Made by a program: the position numbers and the translations under genes. Source: Glutamicibacter nicotianae (lineage in GTDB: Bacteria > Actinomycetota > Actinomycetes > Actinomycetales > Micrococcaceae). From it: a stretch of DNA of 64,000 nucleotides. The stretch lies in assembly GCF_006539525.1 (NCBI RefSeq), contig NZ_BJNE01000015.1:1-64000 (forward strand), in the 5' to 3' direction. This document shows, piece after piece, positions 7,938 to 19,160 of this stretch (position 1 is its first letter; each line of letters opens with the position of its first letter). The notes under the pieces are model-generated. The model was not told the DNA's origin. It searched no databases and saw only the letters and a list, made by a program, of their open reading frames with translations.

Positions 7938-9145
7938 GCACCGAGCACACCAACACACCTCGGGCAGACTCTCCGCAGTCCGCCGCCGAGGCTGTCCGTG
8001 GCGCCCGCCAGCACGCTCCCGCGGCAACCCCCGCCGAATCGGATCCAATTCTCGAACTTGCCGAGGCCATGGAAGGCCCGCTGCGCATTCCGGCCCACAC
8101 CCCCGAGGCTGTCCGCGACACCGTCGCCTCGCTGGAAAAACGGCTCATCGGCGGCCAGCGCGAATTCCGCCGCCGCGAAGTCGCCTCCGAGGCAGGGGTC
8201 TCCCTGCACTCGGCACGCAAGCTGTGGCGCGCCATGGGCTTCCCGGAACTCAGCGATGACGAAGTGTTCTTCACCGAGGCCGACAAGAAAGCCCTGGGCA
8301 CCATGGTGGGCATGGTCCGCGAAGGCACGCTGACCGAGGAAACCGCCATCTCGCTGATGCGTTCGGTGGGCCAGATGACCGACCGCATGGTGGTCTGGCA
8401 GATCGAGGCCCTGGTCGAAGACATGATCGCCAACCAGAACCTGTCCGACCGCCAGGCCCGCCGCCAGCTGTTCAGCCTGCTGCCTGAAATCATCCCCGCC
8501 ATCGAGGACCTGCTGCTCTACTCGTGGCGCCGCCAGCTGAACTCCGCCGTGCACCGCATGGCCTTGCGCGTGGAAACCGGCGTGGCCGCCTACAACCAGG
8601 ACCGCGGCGAGGACGATGGCGGCACCCCGTTGCCGCTGGCCCGTGCGGTGGGCTTCGCCGACCTGGTCTCCTACACCTCGCTGTCGCGGCGCATGAACGA
8701 GCGCACGCTGGCCCAGCTGGTCCAGCGTTTCGAGGCCAAGTGCGCGGAAATCATTTCCGTGGGCGGCGGCCGCCTGGTCAAGACCATCGGCGATGAAGTG
8801 CTCTACGTGGCAGAAACCCCGCAGGCCGGCGCGCAGATCGCGCTGTCCCTGTCGCGCGAGCTGGCCAAGGACGAGCTCTTCCCGCAAACCCGCGGAGCGG
8901 TGGTCTGGGGCCGGCTGCTCTCGCGCCTGGGCGATATCTACGGACCGACGGTGAACATGGCGGCCCGGCTGACCTCGCTGGCCGAGCCCGGCACCGTGCT
9001 GACCGATGCGATTACCGCGAATACGCTGCGCAATGATGTACGCTTCGTGCTCACCGCCCAGGAAATTACCGCGGTGCGCGGCTTCGGGGATATCCAACCC
9101 TACGAACTCTCGGCAGGCGAGGGAGCAGGACTGGTGATTGACTGA
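7934..9145 (+). CDS. class III adenylate cyclase with Rv1264-like N-terminal regulatory domain
   Basis: 403 aa. Residues about 40-225 are an all-helical regulatory region (FRRREVASEAGVSLHSARKLWRAMGFP and following helices) resembling the pH-sensing domain of mycobacterial Rv1264. Catalytic domain about 235-395: metal ligands Asp243 (GFADLVSYT) and Asp287 (IGDEVLY), Lys283 and Asp334 (GDIYG) for adenine choice, and the transition-state pair Asn341/Arg345 (NMAARL). All catalytic residues are present, so it should make cAMP as a homodimer. The start overlaps the PH-protein stop; the TGA overlaps the PP2C start by one base. Confidence 0.93.
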   Translation: MSTEHTNTPRADSPQSAAEAVRGARQHAPAATPAESDPILELAEAMEGPLRIPAHTPEAVRDTVASLEKRLIGGQREFRRREVASEAGVSLHSARKLWRAMGFPELSDDEVFFTEADKKALGTMVGMVREGTLTEETAISLMRSVGQMTDRMVVWQIEALVEDMIANQNLSDRQARRQLFSLLPEIIPAIEDLLLYSWRRQLNSAVHRMALRVETGVAAYNQDRGEDDGGTPLPLARAVGFADLVSYTSLSRRMNERTLAQLVQRFEAKCAEIISVGGGRLVKTIGDEVLYVAETPQAGAQIALSLSRELAKDELFPQTRGAVVWGRLLSRLGDIYGPTVNMAARLTSLAEPGTVLTDAITANTLRNDVRFVLTAQEITAVRGFGDIQPYELSAGEGAGLVID

Positions 9146-10101
9146 TGGCTAATGAACCAGCCCCGGTTCCCTTCATCCTCGCCGCGGCGGGCCTGACGGA
9201 CGTGGGACGCAAGCGCTCGCAGAACCAAGACCGTATCCTGATGCACGACATCGTGTACGCGGTTGCCGACGGCATGGGCGGGCATGAAGCCGGCGAGGTG
9301 GCCAGCCAGCTTGCGGTGGAAACCATGGAAGAAATCTGCACCTTCGCCAATAAGACCTCGGTGCGGAAACTGCCCTCGGTGCCGGATGTCCAGCGGCAGG
9401 TGCAGCTGGCCGATGACCGCATCCGCGAAGCGCTTGAATCGCGCGGCGGCACCACCCTGTGCGCCCTGGTGCAGATCAAGACCCCCAGCAAGGGCCGGGA
9501 CAGCGTGACCGCTCCGCTGGCCGCCGTGCCGCCGTGGACCTCCAGCTTCGCAATGACGCAGAATACCGACGTGATTTCCAAGATCACTCCGCAAATGCTG
9601 GAGAACCACCGCGCCAATTTGGCGCCGGCTACCGCGCCGCTGCCGGTGGCCACCGAGGAAGTCCCGAGCCTGCTGCTGGTCAACGTGGGAGATTCGCGCG
9701 GCTATCGGCTGCGCGACGGTGCGCTGCAGCAGCTGACCCGCGACCACTCGGCCGTGCAGGAAATGGTGGATGCCGGGCAGATCACCGAGCTGGAAGCGCG
9801 CAACCATCCGCACCGGAACCTGATTACCCGCGCCCTGGGCGCAGGCGCCGAAAGCCAGCCGGACGTCACCGTCCTGCAGCCACGCATCGGCGACCGCTAC
9901 ATGCTGTGCAGCGACGGGCTCTCCGGCGAATTGACCGAGGACATTTTGCAGACCCTGCTGGTGAACTACAAGGACCGCACCGAAGCGGCCCGGATTCTCA
10001 CTGCGGCTGCGCTGGAAGCCGGCGGCCGGGACAACATCGCAGTGATCGTGATTGACGTGCTGGCAGCCGAACCCGCACCAGCGGACGCACCTGGGAACTA
10101 G
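9145..10101 (+). CDS. PP2C-family Ser/Thr protein phosphatase, soluble
   Basis: 318 aa. PP2C metal-site motifs: SQNQDRI (Asp29), ADGMGGHEAG (Asp42/Gly43), GDSRGYRL, SDGLSGELT and GGRDNIAVIVID. There is no membrane helix, unlike PstP. About 70 residues that are Pro/Ala/Thr-rich are inserted between GGTTLCALV and LLLVNVGDSRG, which is longer than usual. It would dephosphorylate Ser/Thr-kinase targets, perhaps including those of the kinase at 1-2.6 kb. It is co-translated with the adenylate cyclase. Confidence 0.92.
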   Translation: MANEPAPVPFILAAAGLTDVGRKRSQNQDRILMHDIVYAVADGMGGHEAGEVASQLAVETMEEICTFANKTSVRKLPSVPDVQRQVQLADDRIREALESRGGTTLCALVQIKTPSKGRDSVTAPLAAVPPWTSSFAMTQNTDVISKITPQMLENHRANLAPATAPLPVATEEVPSLLLVNVGDSRGYRLRDGALQQLTRDHSAVQEMVDAGQITELEARNHPHRNLITRALGAGAESQPDVTVLQPRIGDRYMLCSDGLSGELTEDILQTLLVNYKDRTEAARILTAAALEAGGRDNIAVIVIDVLAAEPAPADAPGN

Positions 10102-10118
10102 GGCTCCAAGCCAGCTAA

Positions 10119-12425
<2,307 letters not shown>

Positions 12426-12427
12426 AT

Positions 12428-13228
12428 ATGGACCGCGCAGTAACCCACGATCCGCTGGTGATGGTGGCCCGCCGGGCTGCCGCCGCCGGCGCCGAAGTAC
12501 TTGGCCGCCGCGACGAATCGCAGTTCAACCTCACCGACAAGTCGGCGGCAGGGGACTGGGTCACCGACTTCGACCGCGCCGCCGAGGAAGCGATTCGCGA
12601 GGCCATTGTGACCTCCCGGCCCAACGACGAGTTGACCGGCGAAGAATATCCCAGCGCCAAGCCGGTGCATCCCAGCGGGCTGCGCTGGAGCATTGATCCG
12701 CTGGATGGCACCACGAACTTCGTGCGCAACATTGCCTACTACTGCTCTTCGGTGGGCGTCTGCCAGCGCAACGATGATGGCAGCGAGACCTGGCTGGCCG
12801 CGGCCATCGTCGCCCCTGCCTTGCAGGTGGAGTACTTTGCCGGCAAGGGATTAGGCGCATGGAAACTCGACCTGCGTTCCGGAAAGCTCACCCAGCTCAC
12901 CGGACCCGAGGAATCGGAAACCAGGATCCTGGCCACCGGCTTCGGCTATGATTCCGGGCGCCGGCAGTTCCAAGCCGAGGTGCTTGGGAAGATGCTTGAG
13001 GACTATGTGAATGTGCGCCGGCTCGGCTCGGCTGCGCTGGATTTGTGCCTCGTGGCCGAGGGGTCTTTGGACGCCTACGCCGAATACGGCACCCAGGAGT
13101 ATGACTGGGCCGCCGGCGCGCTGATTGCCGAGGAAGCAGGATGCCAGGTTGGCCGGCCCATCAGCAATCCGGGCTGGCAGTACGCCGGATTGGTGGACCC
13201 GGCTAAGCTCACGGAGCCTGGCGCTTAA
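12428..13228 (+). CDS. inositol monophosphatase family protein
   Basis: 266 aa from the ATG 2 bases after ligA. Motifs of the FIG superfamily: GEEYP (metal Glu), WSIDPLDGTTNFV (metal Asp residues) and YDWAAGALIAEEAG near the C-terminus. It probably dephosphorylates inositol-1-phosphate or a related sugar phosphate (histidinol phosphate and PAP are alternatives in this superfamily). Its TAA overlaps the stop codon of the opposing gene by two bases. Confidence 0.9.
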   Translation: MDRAVTHDPLVMVARRAAAAGAEVLGRRDESQFNLTDKSAAGDWVTDFDRAAEEAIREAIVTSRPNDELTGEEYPSAKPVHPSGLRWSIDPLDGTTNFVRNIAYYCSSVGVCQRNDDGSETWLAAAIVAPALQVEYFAGKGLGAWKLDLRSGKLTQLTGPEESETRILATGFGYDSGRRQFQAEVLGKMLEDYVNVRRLGSAALDLCLVAEGSLDAYAEYGTQEYDWAAGALIAEEAGCQVGRPISNPGWQYAGLVDPAKLTEPGA

Positions 13229-13845
13229 AGCAGAACGGCTGCCATCCACTCATGCGCGTAGTGGATGGCAATGCCCACGGCGACACCGCCACACACTTGT
13301 GTGGCGGTGTGCTGGAAACTGCGGATGCGTGCCCAGGACAGCACCGCAATGAAGAACACCACCAGCGGCATCAGCTCGTTCAACTGCCCGGCCACCTGCA
13401 AGATCACGTAGGTGCCCACGGCCAGGTGCACCGAGACCTTCCACCACATATTGATCACAGCGACGACTGCCAATCCCAGCAGGATGCTGAGCACTTCGAG
13501 GTACATCCGCGTCCCGGCGTCCATGAGCCGCAGTACGAGCAGGCCGCAGAGGATCAATCCGGCGGTATAGGCGTAGATCCAATGCCGCTGATGCCTTACG
13601 GTCACGTGCATGTCGGTGACCTTGCCACGCAGTTTCGCGCCGGCCAGGATCAGCCACGGAATAATCGTGGTGAACAGGGCCGCGGTGACCGACTCGCTGA
13701 AGCGCACCGAAGCATCCCGCCATGGAGTGGCCAGCAGCAGCACGGTAGCCAAGATGATAGGGGAGAGCAGGTGGGAAACCACCAGAGCGAATTTCCGCTC
13801 TGTGGTCGGGGCGTTGGCTTGCGAGGTCTGCTGCATTCGGGTCAT
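13225..13845 (-). CDS. PAP2-like phosphatase membrane protein
   Basis: 206 aa with about six hydrophobic helices. The segment KVSVHLAV followed by SWARIRSFQHTATQV matches the reduced catalytic motifs (K-x-S-x-H, then W-A/S-R...H-T-x-x-Q) of a small actinobacterial PAP2 group acting on lipid or isoprenoid phosphates at the membrane. The classical PSGH is not intact, so activity is inferred. It is convergent with the IMPase gene, and their stop codons share bases. Confidence 0.7.
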   Translation of the reverse strand: MTRMQQTSQANAPTTERKFALVVSHLLSPIILATVLLLATPWRDASVRFSESVTAALFTTIIPWLILAGAKLRGKVTDMHVTVRHQRHWIYAYTAGLILCGLLVLRLMDAGTRMYLEVLSILLGLAVVAVINMWWKVSVHLAVGTYVILQVAGQLNELMPLVVFFIAVLSWARIRSFQHTATQVCGGVAVGIAIHYAHEWMAAVLL

Positions 13846-13929
13846 TGGCCTTCATCTGGGTAGCGGGTTGCTGACGACTATGCGACTAGTCCACTGTACA
13901 AGCAGTTCCGGTGCTACCATTCTGCAGAG

Positions 13930-14379
13930 TCAGCTTTGCTCCGCGACCAGGTAGTCATTGCGGATCCGGATGAGCTTGGGCAGGTACCAGCCGAGGACGA
14001 GCCGTTCGGCCAGCCACCCCAATGGACCAAGCGGAGCACTGAATTGGATCTTGTCGACCATCAACGTCCCGTGGTCCATTGCATGGAATTCATGGACGTG
14101 GTGGAAGGATTTGAACGGTCCGCGCAGCTGCTGGTCGGTGAAGCTGCGCGGGGCATCCACGGCGGAAATCGTGGAGGTCATCCGGATGGGAATGCCAAAA
14201 TGCTTGGCCCGCCAGGTTACGTGCTGGCCCAGGCCAATGGTTCCGCTGGTCACCCCAGCCACTGCCTGCTCCTGCGAATCGGCCATCGAACCGGTATGCG
14301 CGTCGATGCTCAACGATTTCTCGAAGAGCTCAGCAGGGCTGAGGTTGGCTTGCGTAACGCATTCAAAGTAGACGGCCAT
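13930..14379 (-). CDS. SRPBCC (START-like) family protein
   Basis: 149 aa. The N-terminal FECVTQANLSPAELFEKSLSID, central ITLGQ/VTWRAKHFG and the C-terminal long helix GWLAERLVLGWYLPKLIRIRND are typical of polyketide-cyclase/dehydrase-like SRPBCC folds with a hydrophobic ligand cavity. The ligand is unknown. A CATACT hexamer lies 6 nt before the ATG (complement 14386-14391), suggesting a leaderless message. Confidence 0.75.
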   Translation of the reverse strand: MAVYFECVTQANLSPAELFEKSLSIDAHTGSMADSQEQAVAGVTSGTIGLGQHVTWRAKHFGIPIRMTSTISAVDAPRSFTDQQLRGPFKSFHHVHEFHAMDHGTLMVDKIQFSAPLGPLGWLAERLVLGWYLPKLIRIRNDYLVAEQS

Positions 14380-14408
14380 GGCTAAAGTATGCCACTGGCA
14401 AGGGAGTT

Positions 14409-15215
14409 TTAGCGGACGGTGAGGTCCAGAACGGTCAGATCTTCAGCCGCGTCGTCGTAGTAGTCACGCAGCTTCAGGCCCTTGGCCGCTGCCTCGTCAA
14501 CGACTACCACTGCGTCCTGGTGCAGCTGCAGGACAGATGCCGGGCAGGAAGCTGAGATCGGGCCTTCCACGGCAGCGGCAATTGCATCTGCCTTGCCGGA
14601 GCCCACGGCAACCAGGACCAGGCGGCCTGCGTCCAGGATCGTGCCGAGGCCCTGGGTGACGCAGTGGGTGGGAACATGCTCAATGCCGTCGAAGAAGCGC
14701 GCATTGTCTTCACGGGTATTCGCCGCCAAGCGCTTGATCCGGGTGCGGCTTCGCAGCGCGCTGCCCGGTTCGTTGAAGCCCAAGTGGCCGTTTGATCCGA
14801 TGCCCAGGATTTGCACATCGATGCCTCCGGCCTGTGCGATGGACGCATCGTACGCGCGGGCCGCTGCCTCAATGGCTTCAACCGAGGCTGCCATGCCCTG
14901 CGGAACATGCAATGAGTCCGCAGACAAGCCGATGACGTCGCAGACTTCGTTGAGCAGGGTCTGTCGGTAGGACTGTTCATGGGTGTCGGGGATCCCGATG
15001 TATTCATCGAGGGCGAATCCCTGTGCACGGCTGAAATCGGCGCGACCTTCCTGAACTGCGCGGGACAATTCACGATACAGTCCTAGCGGGGAGGAGCCCG
15101 TGGCAAGCCCTAGAACCGGTTCAGCGCCAGCGCTGTGGTGAGCCAGGCCGGCCAACACGTTGTCGGACGCGATCTTTGCGACTTCTTCCGGGGATGAACC
15201 AATGAGTACTCGCAT
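14409..15215 (-). CDS. nagB: glucosamine-6-phosphate deaminase
   Basis: 268 aa. Signature residues: LGLATGSSPLGLY (phosphate loop), FALDEYIGI (catalytic Asp), GIGSNGHLGFNEPGS with catalytic His, and HCVTQGLGTIL. It converts glucosamine-6-phosphate to fructose-6-phosphate and ammonia, the last step of GlcNAc/chitin sugar use. A GGAGAG ribosome site precedes the ATG. It lies 70 bases behind the ROK regulator on the same strand and is probably co-transcribed with it. nagA is not in the window. Confidence 0.95.
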   Translation of the reverse strand: MRVLIGSSPEEVAKIASDNVLAGLAHHSAGAEPVLGLATGSSPLGLYRELSRAVQEGRADFSRAQGFALDEYIGIPDTHEQSYRQTLLNEVCDVIGLSADSLHVPQGMAASVEAIEAAARAYDASIAQAGGIDVQILGIGSNGHLGFNEPGSALRSRTRIKRLAANTREDNARFFDGIEHVPTHCVTQGLGTILDAGRLVLVAVGSGKADAIAAAVEGPISASCPASVLQLHQDAVVVVDEAAAKGLKLRDYYDDAAEDLTVLDLTVR

Positions 15216-15285
15216 GGTGTGGACTCTCCGATCTTGGCATTGATGATTAGTGGAATAGCAGAAACAAGTGGGCGAAAAGGAGCCG

Positions 15286-16389
15286 CTAAGCGATCCCTAG
15301 TTCGTGGAACCGCACGTTCACGGCGCAACCCCGGAGCACCAGATGCTCTGGATCTTCGCTGAGTGAAAGTCTGAAGTTTTCGGAGCGAGCCGTATGCGAG
15401 CGCAGGGCCAGTGCTTCGCGCAACGCTTGTGCGAGAGGCTGATCTACGATGTCTGGGGTGCCGGTGAAAATGACGTTTCGAATGTCCAGAATTGAAAGAA
15501 GCGGAGCAACTGCGCCAGCAAGATAGGCCGCGACCCGCTGGTTCAATTGCCCTTTCTCTTCCCCTTCGGCCAAGGACTTCCAAATTGCAGGAACGGAAGC
15601 ATAGGCTTCCAGGCAGCCGATTTCTCCGCAGCTGCATAAGGCCGTGTCCTCTGCACGCTGGCGGACATGGCCCAGCTCGCCGGCGGCAAAATCCGAGCCG
15701 CGCACCAAAGTGTTGTGGGTGATGACGCCGCAACCTACACCGCGCCCGAGGCGCAGCAAGACCATGTGGTCGCTGCCTTGGCCAAACGTGTGCTCGGAGA
15801 GAATGGCGCAGTCGGCGTCATTGAGGATATGGGTGTTGATGCCGGTAGCCTGTTCGACTGCGGCGCCCAAGTCGAAGCCGCGCCAAACGAACTTTTCGGC
15901 AGCAATGACAATTCCCTTATCGGTCACTACCCCGGGGGAACCGATGCCGATGCCAAGAATCGGTGCGTCGCAGTGCCGTATCGCAGTGTCGATCAGTTCC
16001 AGGAGCTGGGCTACCGCCGCTTCCCTTGTTGCATCGCGCTTCGGGGAAGAAAAGCTCTGGAGAATGGCACCATCCAGATCCATGATCGCTGCGCGGAACG
16101 GGACAACGCCGGATAAATCCACACCGATGATCCTGAGCCCGGGACGATTCAAATCGAGGAGGGTTGAGGGTTTTCCCGGGCGTTTGCCTTCTTGCTGTCC
16201 GGTCTCGATAACGTGGGAACGATTGATCAATTCGGCGACAAGTTCTGAGATGGTGACACGTGTCAGACCGGTCGCGCGTGCCAGATCGGCACGGCTCATT
16301 TCGCCTTGGTCTGAAAGTGTTTGCAGAATCAGCGAGAGGTTGTGTTCCCTTCCATGGGACGGCAAAATGGCGCTGCCGTGGGACAGCAT
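15286..16389 (-). CDS. ROK-family transcriptional regulator
   Basis: 367 aa from the ATG whose complement is 16387-16389; an upstream in-frame ATG would extend through the operator and is unlikely. N-terminal winged helix (MSRADLARATGLTRVTISELV), then an ASKHA sugar-kinase-like ROK domain with the zinc motif around LCSCGEIGCLEAYAS and GIGIGSPGVVTDKG. ROK repressors respond to sugars or sugar phosphates. With nagB directly downstream, an amino-sugar ligand (GlcNAc-6-P or GlcN-6-P) is likely but unproved. An inverted repeat lies just upstream of its start, suggesting autoregulation. Confidence 0.88.
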   Translation of the reverse strand: MLSHGSAILPSHGREHNLSLILQTLSDQGEMSRADLARATGLTRVTISELVAELINRSHVIETGQQEGKRPGKPSTLLDLNRPGLRIIGVDLSGVVPFRAAIMDLDGAILQSFSSPKRDATREAAVAQLLELIDTAIRHCDAPILGIGIGSPGVVTDKGIVIAAEKFVWRGFDLGAAVEQATGINTHILNDADCAILSEHTFGQGSDHMVLLRLGRGVGCGVITHNTLVRGSDFAAGELGHVRQRAEDTALCSCGEIGCLEAYASVPAIWKSLAEGEEKGQLNQRVAAYLAGAVAPLLSILDIRNVIFTGTPDIVDQPLAQALREALALRSHTARSENFRLSLSEDPEHLVLRGCAVNVRFHELGIA

Positions 16390-16419
16390 ATTCCAATCCT
16401 TGCGCGGGGAAGTCACAAG

Positions 16420-16442
16420 GTTAGTTAACTCTATTAACAAAC
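16420..16442. promoter_or_regulatory. probable ROK operator (imperfect palindrome)
   Basis: GTTAGTTAA (16420-16428) - CTCTA - TTAACAAAC (16434-16442). The arms match at 8 of 9 positions as an inverted repeat. AT-rich TTAGTT/AACAAA half-sites resemble known ROK/NagC-type boxes. It lies 31 bp upstream of the ROK start codon. Confidence 0.6.
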
Positions 16443-16606
16443 TTTTGGGCAAGTCTTCTCCGGTACATTGCCTTGCAAGATCCATTACCGCCAATGGCTG
16501 CAGATCGGAGAATCGTCGGCGGCAACGGCTTGCAGCAATGCATTATTTCCGCAGCGGCCGCTGAACTGCGGCAGACCGCCAAAAGCCGTGGCACACTTGG
16601 AAGATC

Positions 16607-17137
16607 ATGACTGACGAGCAAACTTTTTCATACTGCAGTGGCGATCTGTCGATTGAACTAGCCACGCCGGCCGATTACCAGCGGGTGGGGGAGCTGACCG
16701 CTGAGTCCTACTTTGCCGCTGGGCATTTCAGCAGCCCGCAGGACGAATACCTGAACTTTGTCCGCAAGGTTGCCGAGCGGGCAACGCAGACCGAAGTCTA
16801 TGTGGTCCGCCGAGCCGGTGAAATTGTAGGTTCCATGACCTTGATCCGTGCGGGCAGCGACTATGCGGATATCGCCCGAGCCGACGAGCTGGAAATCCGC
16901 ATGCTCAGCGTTGATCCGGCCGCTCAGCGCGGCGGGATCGGGCGGGCCATGGTGCTGGCCGCCATTGATCGTGCCCGGCTTATTCCGGGAATCAACGCCG
17001 TCTCCTTGACCACCGGCAGCACGTGGGCTTCCGCCCGGGGTTTGTATGAAACCCTCGGATTCGCCCACCATCCAGAACGCGATTGGGTGGTGCCGAACAC
17101 CGATATCAAATTGGTGGTCTACGCCTACCGCCTCTAG
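16607..17137 (+). CDS. GNAT-family N-acetyltransferase
   Basis: 176 aa. GNAT core with motif A LSVDPAAQRGGIGRAMV (acetyl-CoA pyrophosphate loop) and the ASARGLYETLGF segment typical of the C-terminal strand. The acceptor substrate cannot be read. It is divergent from the ROK/nagB unit. A GGAAG sits close to the ATG. Confidence 0.85.
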   Translation: MTDEQTFSYCSGDLSIELATPADYQRVGELTAESYFAAGHFSSPQDEYLNFVRKVAERATQTEVYVVRRAGEIVGSMTLIRAGSDYADIARADELEIRMLSVDPAAQRGGIGRAMVLAAIDRARLIPGINAVSLTTGSTWASARGLYETLGFAHHPERDWVVPNTDIKLVVYAYRL

Positions 17138-17194
17138 CCACGGCGGATTCCTCCACACTCCAGCTGAACCGCCCATGACATAGGCAGACACGCA

Positions 17195-17224
17195 TTGTGG
17201 TCTGCCAAAGCGCATGAATAGAAT
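17195..17224 (+). promoter_or_regulatory. promoter of the PBP gene (-35 TTGTGG, -10 TAGAAT)
   Basis: TTGTGG (17195-17200), 18-nt spacer, TAGAAT (17219-17224), then 6 nt to the ATG at 17231. Good match to a housekeeping sigma-70-type promoter with a leaderless message. Confidence 0.6.
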
Positions 17225-17230
17225 GGCGCC

Positions 17231-19144
17231 ATGAGTGCTGTTCGCCGAAGTGTCACCGCCATGTCCGTCGCCGCTCTCGCCCTCGGGCCGCTGAGCGCCT
17301 GCAGCGCCGGCGCACCCGACCCGGCACCATCAGCCGATGCGCTGGTGGCCGCCATGAACAGCGGCGATTTCGCCGGCGTGCAATTTACCGGCACCAGCCC
17401 GCAGGACGCGGCGAAGGCCCAGGAAACAGCCTTTGGCACCATGGGCGAAATCAAGCACACGAGTACCGTCAGCTCGGTAGCAGAGGACGAAGAGGAACAA
17501 GACGGAGTCAAGACGGCCACCGCGAACATCACCACGGTGTGGGATGTCGACGCATCGGACAAGGACCTGAGCTATGACACCCGGGCCGTCTGGGAATACG
17601 ACAAGGAAGCCGAGGCCTGGAAACTGCGCTTCGACCCGTCAATCCTCGCCCCGGGATTCGAAAGCGGCGACTACCTCAAGGCGGCATTCGAGCCGGCAGC
17701 ACGCGGCAGCATCACCGATGCAGAAGGCCAGAACATTGTCGCTGACCGGCCGGTGATACGTGTCGGCATGGACAAGACCCATACCGGCAAGGAGAACTGG
17801 GAAAGCTCAGCGAAGAAGCTGGCCAAGCTGGTGGACATCGATGAGGACGCGTACGCGAAACGCGTGATGGCCGCAGGCGATAAGGCATGGGTGGAAGCCA
17901 TCGTCTTGCGCGATGACGCAACCCGTGAGGTTACCGACGAAGAAATCAAGGCCATCCCGGGAGCCAACTTCCAGAATGACGAGCTGCCATTGGCACCCAC
18001 CCGTTCCTTCGCCCGTCCGCTGCTGGGCAGCGTAGGAAAGGCCACTGCGGAAATCATCGAGAAGTCCGAGGGCAAGGTCAAGGCCGGCGACCAGGTAGGC
18101 AAATCGGGATTGCAGGCCGCCTACAATGACACCCTCTCGGGAACCGCCGGAGTCACGGTGTCGCAATACGATGCTGAGCATGAAGAGCTAGCGGAACTGT
18201 TCGCCAACGCCCCGGTGCCAGGCAAGGACCTGAAGACCACCCTTGATACCAGCCTGCAGCAAGCAGCGGATGAACTGCTGGAAGATGCCGAATCGAACTC
18301 GGCCATAGTGGTTATCCGGCCCTCGGACGGCAGCGTCCTGGCTGCGTCTTCCGGCCCGGTATCCTCCGGCTTGAACACCGCCCTGCAAGCGTCCTATGCG
18401 CCGGGCTCCTCCTTCAAGGTCATCAGCGCCTTGGTCATGCTGCGTGAAGGCGCCACCCCGGGCTCCGAGGTCAAATGCCCGGCAACCACGGTGGTGGACG
18501 GAAAGAGCTTCAAGAACTACGACGGCTACCCGGCGTCCGCGGTAGGCACCATCCCGCTCTCCGAGGCGATTGCCCAATCCTGCAACACGGTCTTCGTGAA
18601 CCAGGGGCAGGAGATCAGCGGCAAGAAGCTGGCCGAGGCCGCAACCTCGCTCGGCTTGCTGGCCGAGGACGGCACCGGCACCGGCGCCGTGTTCGGTTCG
18701 GTGCCCGAGGATTCGACAGGCACCACCCAGGCCGCGAACATGATTGGCCAGGGCGTGGTGGAAGCCTCGCCGCTGGGCATGGCCACCGTGATGGCATCTA
18801 TCCAGGCCAAATCCACCGTGCAACCCAAGCTGGTGCTCTCGCCTGAACCCGAGGCGGCTGCCAAGCCGGCCTCTACGCTCACCGAAAAGGAAGCCGAGCA
18901 GCTGTCGGCGATGATGGCCGAGGTCGTGGACCATGGAACCCTGAAGGATTTGAAGGGGACAGGCAGCGGCAAGATCATCGGCAAGAGCGGCACCGCAGAA
19001 TACGACAGCGAGAAGAACGCGCATGCCTGGGCCATCGCCGCCCAGGGCGATCTGGCCATTGCCGCATTCGTCGAGGACGGGGACGGCGGTGCCCAATCGG
19101 CCGGACCACTGGTGAAGTCCATGCTCCAGGAAGCTGCCAAGTAG
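17231..19144 (+). CDS. penicillin-binding lipoprotein transpeptidase (class B PBP)
   Basis: 637 aa. Signal peptide with lipobox LSACS (Cys about 24), so a lipid-anchored extracytoplasmic protein. An NTF2-like MecA_N domain (about 34-145) is followed by a PBP dimerisation region and a transpeptidase domain with SxxK (Ser393-Lys396), SxN (SCN, 450-452) and KSGT (585-588). It cross-links peptidoglycan stem peptides; the domain layout resembles PBP2a/PBP3-like enzymes of Gram-positives. All active-site motifs are intact. Whether it lowers beta-lactam affinity cannot be judged. Confidence 0.93.
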   Translation: MSAVRRSVTAMSVAALALGPLSACSAGAPDPAPSADALVAAMNSGDFAGVQFTGTSPQDAAKAQETAFGTMGEIKHTSTVSSVAEDEEEQDGVKTATANITTVWDVDASDKDLSYDTRAVWEYDKEAEAWKLRFDPSILAPGFESGDYLKAAFEPAARGSITDAEGQNIVADRPVIRVGMDKTHTGKENWESSAKKLAKLVDIDEDAYAKRVMAAGDKAWVEAIVLRDDATREVTDEEIKAIPGANFQNDELPLAPTRSFARPLLGSVGKATAEIIEKSEGKVKAGDQVGKSGLQAAYNDTLSGTAGVTVSQYDAEHEELAELFANAPVPGKDLKTTLDTSLQQAADELLEDAESNSAIVVIRPSDGSVLAASSGPVSSGLNTALQASYAPGSSFKVISALVMLREGATPGSEVKCPATTVVDGKSFKNYDGYPASAVGTIPLSEAIAQSCNTVFVNQGQEISGKKLAEAATSLGLLAEDGTGTGAVFGSVPEDSTGTTQAANMIGQGVVEASPLGMATVMASIQAKSTVQPKLVLSPEPEAAAKPASTLTEKEAEQLSAMMAEVVDHGTLKDLKGTGSGKIIGKSGTAEYDSEKNAHAWAIAAQGDLAIAAFVEDGDGGAQSAGPLVKSMLQEAAK

Positions 19145-19160
19145 CTTCGCGGGGTGCCGC

